Shown here piece by piece: positions 59,351 through 64,000 of a DNA stretch of 64,000 nucleotides. Positions within the stretch are counted from its first letter, which is position 1, and every line of letters starts with the position of its first letter. The DNA lies in NCBI GenBank assembly GCA_000149265.1, contig CH003176.1, positions 455,734-519,733 on the forward strand, given 5' to 3'. This DNA comes from Ciona savignyi (lineage: Eukaryota; Chordata; Ascidiacea; Phlebobranchia; Cionidae). The notes under the pieces were generated by a model. It saw nothing but the letters and a program-made list of their open reading frames with translations. It was not told the origin of the DNA and did not search any database. The translations under genes were made by a program, and so were the position numbers.

Positions 59351-62300
59351 CTATAGACGAGAATGCCCAAGCTATAATGCCACTTAGAGGCTTATTGCAC
59401 GTTGTGGAAATGGCCTAGATCAATTGCAGTCCTCAAAATAGCCAGTTTGGTTAAGTGCTGGGTATTTGACGGCTGTATTAACAGGCTGAGCTCATTTCAC
59501 GGAACGTATAGCGGTACGCAAAAATAAATACAGAAACAGGAAATCTATTTTGGTATCGCTTAATTAAATTCTTATTTTTCTGTAATATAAAATTGCGAAT
59601 TATCCATATATTTGTATTAACGTACGGTGGTATTAAGATAATGCTGTAGAGTTCCCAACAAACGCTTTTAAAGGCTTAGTCTGTCTTACCTAAGAGCAAA
59701 TAAAGATTAAGTAAACGTCCATAAAGTGTTAACCAAGTCTGTATCGATTCCAGAGCAAAGGATAAAGTTATATTGGATGATGGGAACATAGGAACGCATG
59801 GTGTAGGAATGCACGGAAAGACTTGGCGTATCCTGGACGCCAATTAGCGTCGGCCTTATATCGATTACTGTCTAACCGAGTTAAGCTACGATTAGAAACT
59901 AATTAGACAAAAACCGCATAGGTTTTAACCTAAGCGACAATCTAAGAATCGATTATGGATGGAAGCAGTTGGAAAATCTACCTTTATAAAAGATCAATGC
60001 TAAAAATGTTCAAATTGATCGACTCTTCAATTTCAAAGTTTTTTTTGGGAAAAATAATTTTGTACCACTGCTTTAGACATTACCAATATTAATATCTTAA
60101 TTAAGGTATCCACTACTAAAAAAAGTCTAAATCTGCTTAAACTTAATTCAATTACAGGGTTAAGCTGGTAGTTACAACACGGAGGTCTCAAGGTAATCCC
60201 ACAAAAAGTTCAAGGGCCGTTATATGACTGATACTTGGCCTGGAGCGCTGGGCAATAACATCGCTTTCAATGAAAAGTAAAGATAAACACAACTCCGCGA
60301 ATATACCCGAAAACAACACAAAGCACTTGGAATTTTAAAGTACACAATTTTATTTAAGATAAAAGTTACATAAATTTGTAATTTCAATATACCACTGTAT
60401 ACCATGCAGTTATGTGACTTTCTGTATTATCCCTGCTGCTCCTGTCGTCTGTCTGGTCGGAACACGGTCACGGATTATGCACAAGAAGTTAAATATTCAT
60501 AAAAGCTAAAATATGTAACTCAATATCCAGGCACTGTAATTTTAAAAATCTTGAATAATATATGACAATGAAGTTAAGCGATTTTATAAACATAATTAAG
60601 AGATGTGCTAATTCAAGTCTGGCAAAATATAACAAAACAGCAGGCCCTAAAAGTAATACGCCTTTTAAGCTTTCTTTAGATCCAACAAAAGCATGTTCGT
60701 TATGAAGTTAAGCTTGAGAAGATACCCCTTTAAGCCGCATTTTATTTAAAGTCGCATAGATCGTCATTCGATATTGTGTCGAGTCACAACAATATAATCC
60801 CAGCAGCACTTTAAGCCACTTTTGCCGAGAAGCCCAATTACAAACTGTTGAACACAACATGCCGAGGCTGTGACGTGAAAATCCGTTGCAAAAAATATTA
60901 TCCAAGTGAGATGGACTACTCTGTTAAAGGAGTATGACTAGCAAAGAGAAGAAAATCACGGCTTATCTGACGCTTGTTGCTTATGAGGCTGGTCGGCCTC
61001 CCGGACTAAAATTCCGAAGCGTTGGCGGCGTGTCGATCGACAAAATGTAATAAAGCTTCTGCATTCTGCCAATACAGCAACTTGTTAAAACAAGATTTTA
61101 ACGACGCGTATTTTCAGCAAATTTGCGGCGTCTGGGCCGAGATCAGACGATAGCACGGAGATAGTTTACATGTATTCTTTACTGCAAGGCAATTTGTGCT
61201 GCAATTTCGTTTATCAAGATTAATCCTATAAACGTATATTACCTAACTGTTCTACATTTTCTCCGGGCTGCATGTTCCAATTTTACCAACTCATCAACAA
61301 ATACAAGATACATGTACTGGACTATTTTGATGTACGGCTGATTTTGTACAGTGATAATCTTTATAGAATAACGGAGAAGGGCCTTGCTAGATTTAAAGGC
61401 TGAGCTTTAGCTGAAGGTGTCAACCCGGGCAAGACGCGGTTCAAGCTGAATGATGGATTACATCAGCGGCGCTACAGCCCGTACGGGGAGGGATAACTAG
61501 AGATTCGCACATACCTCATTAATGAGGCACAACACACATCCTTCTCCGTGCATTTTCGTTGGGCATATCAACGGTCGAATGCAGCTGTTGTAACTCGGTT
61601 TTAAGTTATTAACACTATCGTTTTTGTTTACGATCCGAAGTTTTTGCGGCTGTACACTATACGGACAAATCTAAAGAGCGGACTTTACTCATAAACTGTA
61701 AAATTACCACAATTACCATGGGTAAGAAGAATGATTCAGATCCTATAAAAGCTTATAGAAACCAACGTGATAACAGCAAACGGCGAAAACAAATGAAATC
61801 CGCATTAACTGTTACAGCTAATTGAAAAAACAACTTAAATTCCAGCTCAGAATTATATTGAACCAATCTTAAAGGCATTATCGATTCTAAGCTATTGATT
61901 GCAATGCGGCACAAATCAAATACTATTTACATCACTTGGTGGAAGACGCTACCATGTAGTAATGCAGCTCAGTATTGCTATTACTGCAGCAAACTCCATA
62001 GCTATAACCATGGTTAAACGTCATGTTGAAGGAAAAAACAGAGCGGGTTTTAAGTGTAACTGAAGTTGCCTGCACACTTTCCATATATATATATATTGCA
62101 TGTTAATCTTCTTATGGTCTGGTCAGTTTCTATCTTATCAGGCATATTGCAATAAACCTTATGTATTGGGTTACACTAAAAAGCAAAAAGGTTGTATGCT
62201 TTTAACTTTCCTTTTAATCAGATATTTTAGCCTCGACTTATATTTTGACAGGGTCCTTTCCTGTTTTGAGCGCTGGCGTTAAACCTATTTTCACCCTTTG

Positions 62301-64000
62301 TGAATTCTCGCCAAGTTTCAATTGTCTATTCCACGAGGCACCAGTTAAACTAGGAGAATTAAGTGCGAACAGCCCATTAACGAATTCTCCGCCACGCGCA
62401 TTTCTAATTACTACGTGAGTACACAAGACATCCGATCTAAAACACACAACACTGTCCTGATTACAAGCACTATCGAAATGGACGCAATGATTTTATAGGT
62501 TTGCCTGTATTTCCAAGGCGAAAATCGTGTAAAACTGGATTAGCCAAACAAAGTTTAATTTAACTCTCGTGCCTATTTTGCTTGCTCTTTAAACCACAAA
62601 AATGAAGGGGTTGTATATGGATAAATCAAGCGTTGTTTACCAAAGGTAGCGGTATTTGTCCAATTTATCCTAACATTTGTTTTAATAAAACGCTGATGGA
62701 AAAAATCAAATTCCACCAAATCAACCAATTGAGTTAAACTATTTCAGCGCTAATTCTGACAAATAACCTAATTATAAATATACAAATGCTCATTCGGCGT
62801 AAATTAACTAGGCGACATGAAAATGTGCAGATACACATAAACCTTGTACTTTATAACTACAATATAAAAAACCATTCACACTTTGGTCGTTCTGATTAGC
62901 GAACTACATTCTCAAAATTTGAAATTCACCTTATAAAGCTTGGTATGCCTACCACTGTACGGCAAAGCGATTGAACTGCTTGCTGTCTGGTATAGGTAAT
63001 AGCCGAGCGCTATAGCTCTTCTAATTTCGCCTCGCTAACTTCTGCAAAATGTGGTGAAATAAAGCGTGTCAAAGCGCCTGCCGTCAGCTGCCAACTGTTG
63101 CGTCATATTGCTTTTTCGCGTCTTCCGGCGCCGGATTGCGGAACATTTTTACCGACTGAGCGTAGAAAAACGTTTTCACACCCGGCGTTTCGCATTATAA
63201 AGAATATAAGGCTGTACTTTTGCTGTACAACGAGTACACAAGTACAAGTTGAAAACGAGTTACCTTTTCAGGGTCAATTCTTTGACGTATTCTTCCTTAC
63301 ACCAAGGCAAAACAGATTAATCACGTTCAACTGTTAAGCCAATACCGGCATTTGCTTGGCTTCCTGTCCTTGCACTGTCGGAAATGCATTTAACATAAAA
63401 ATGCAGCACCTACTTTAAGTAACATCTAACTTCGCCTAAAATAACAATGCTGGAGCTTCAATAACTTACACGTCGACGTTATTGTTCGGAGATGTCTTAT
63501 CGTTATGTTACTCTTTCCATTATGTCTGGGACAAAATAAACAAGTATCATCAAAGAATATCAGACAAGAACGTTGCCTATGAAAGGATACGTGGATACAG
63601 CCGGTAGCTCCATACTGTAGCTTCGCTGTGGTCCCTTGTTTCGACTAATTCCCATGTACTCCATGTTAAATTAATGAGAGTTTTCATAGCCTCGTATAAA
63701 CAAGGCATGCTTATAAAACAAAAGGTATTCCCTAAAGATAATAGATCCGAAACCTAATAATCGTCGTCTGGAAACTCTCAAGACAAATGCCTCGAAATTA
63801 TGACAGCTCTCAGCAGTAAAACTCGTCGGGATATTGAATTCCATAATTGAGATGTGACCTGCCAGTGATCAAAGGTAGTAGCACTAACATAAAGTATCTC
63901 ATTTTTTCAGAAAGCGTTGGATTATAACCATTGTGTACACTGCTGATTAGAAACCACGTATGTATGTTTTTTGTGAAACTTACAAGCGGGAGATAAGTCC
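59351..64000. other. Upstream flank of teneurin, no gene seen
   Basis: AT-rich. Presumably holds the distal promoter and 5' untranslated exons. An AT microsatellite lies at about 62085-62097. Short open frames have no family features. Confidence 0.5.

Noticed and set aside
1..64000. CRISPR array, prokaryotic operon or phage content
   Set aside because: Spliced metazoan genes and SINEs show this is animal nuclear DNA; no spaced repeats of CRISPR type seen.

Overview
The window is invertebrate-chordate-like nuclear DNA: AT-rich, with compact exons and GT/AG introns. It is dominated by one very large gene on the minus strand. I read that gene as a complete teneurin (Ten-m/Odz; TENM family), a type II transmembrane synaptic adhesion protein. 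Divergence from vertebrate teneurins, a single-gene look, many short introns in the ectodomain and abundant tRNA-derived SINEs fit an ascidian tunicate such as Ciona. The species is an inference; I could not run a search.

Layout, left to right. Positions 821-2269 (minus): a short three-exon gene whose first exon is a PB1 domain close to that of p62/SQSTM1, followed by a Gln/Asn/Pro/Trp-rich tail. Positions 4247-25161 (minus): the transmembrane, EGF, cysteine-rich, TTR/FN-plug, NHL, YD-shell, RHS-core and toxin-like C-terminal exons of teneurin, separated mostly by introns of 100-700 bases. Positions 25162-59343: the intracellular-domain exons, scattered over large introns. I traced 40 coding exons whose splice phases all agree, giving 8991 coding bases, or 2996 residues plus a stop. 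The first ATG is at 59343 and the stop TGA at 4247-4249. Two further in-phase ATG exons (32768-32987 and 51637-51828) and one possible cassette exon (52121-52341) suggest alternative N-termini.

Non-genic content. A tRNA-derived SINE family occurs in about 20 copies, on both strands, in the teneurin introns. A 2.8-kb DNA transposon with roughly 600-base terminal inverted repeats and a decayed transposase lies at 35917-38736, in an 18-kb intron. There is a diverged minisatellite at 34.7-34.9 kb and G/T-rich degenerate repeats near 57.2-57.7 kb. The palindrome TGACGTCA (CRE type) occurs at least 16 times, where about one would be expected by chance. The flank 59.35-64 kb and most of the large introns show no gene I can support.

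How it works together: teneurins sit at the cell surface with the N-terminus inside. The EGF repeats dimerise them, the beta-propeller and YD barrel bind partners such as latrophilin, and the intracellular domain can signal. Features worth following up are a lineage-specific furin-like site between membrane and EGF repeats, a C-terminus lacking the amidation signal of vertebrate TCAP peptides, a long insertion in the RHS core, and a long intracellular domain encoded by interchangeable first exons.
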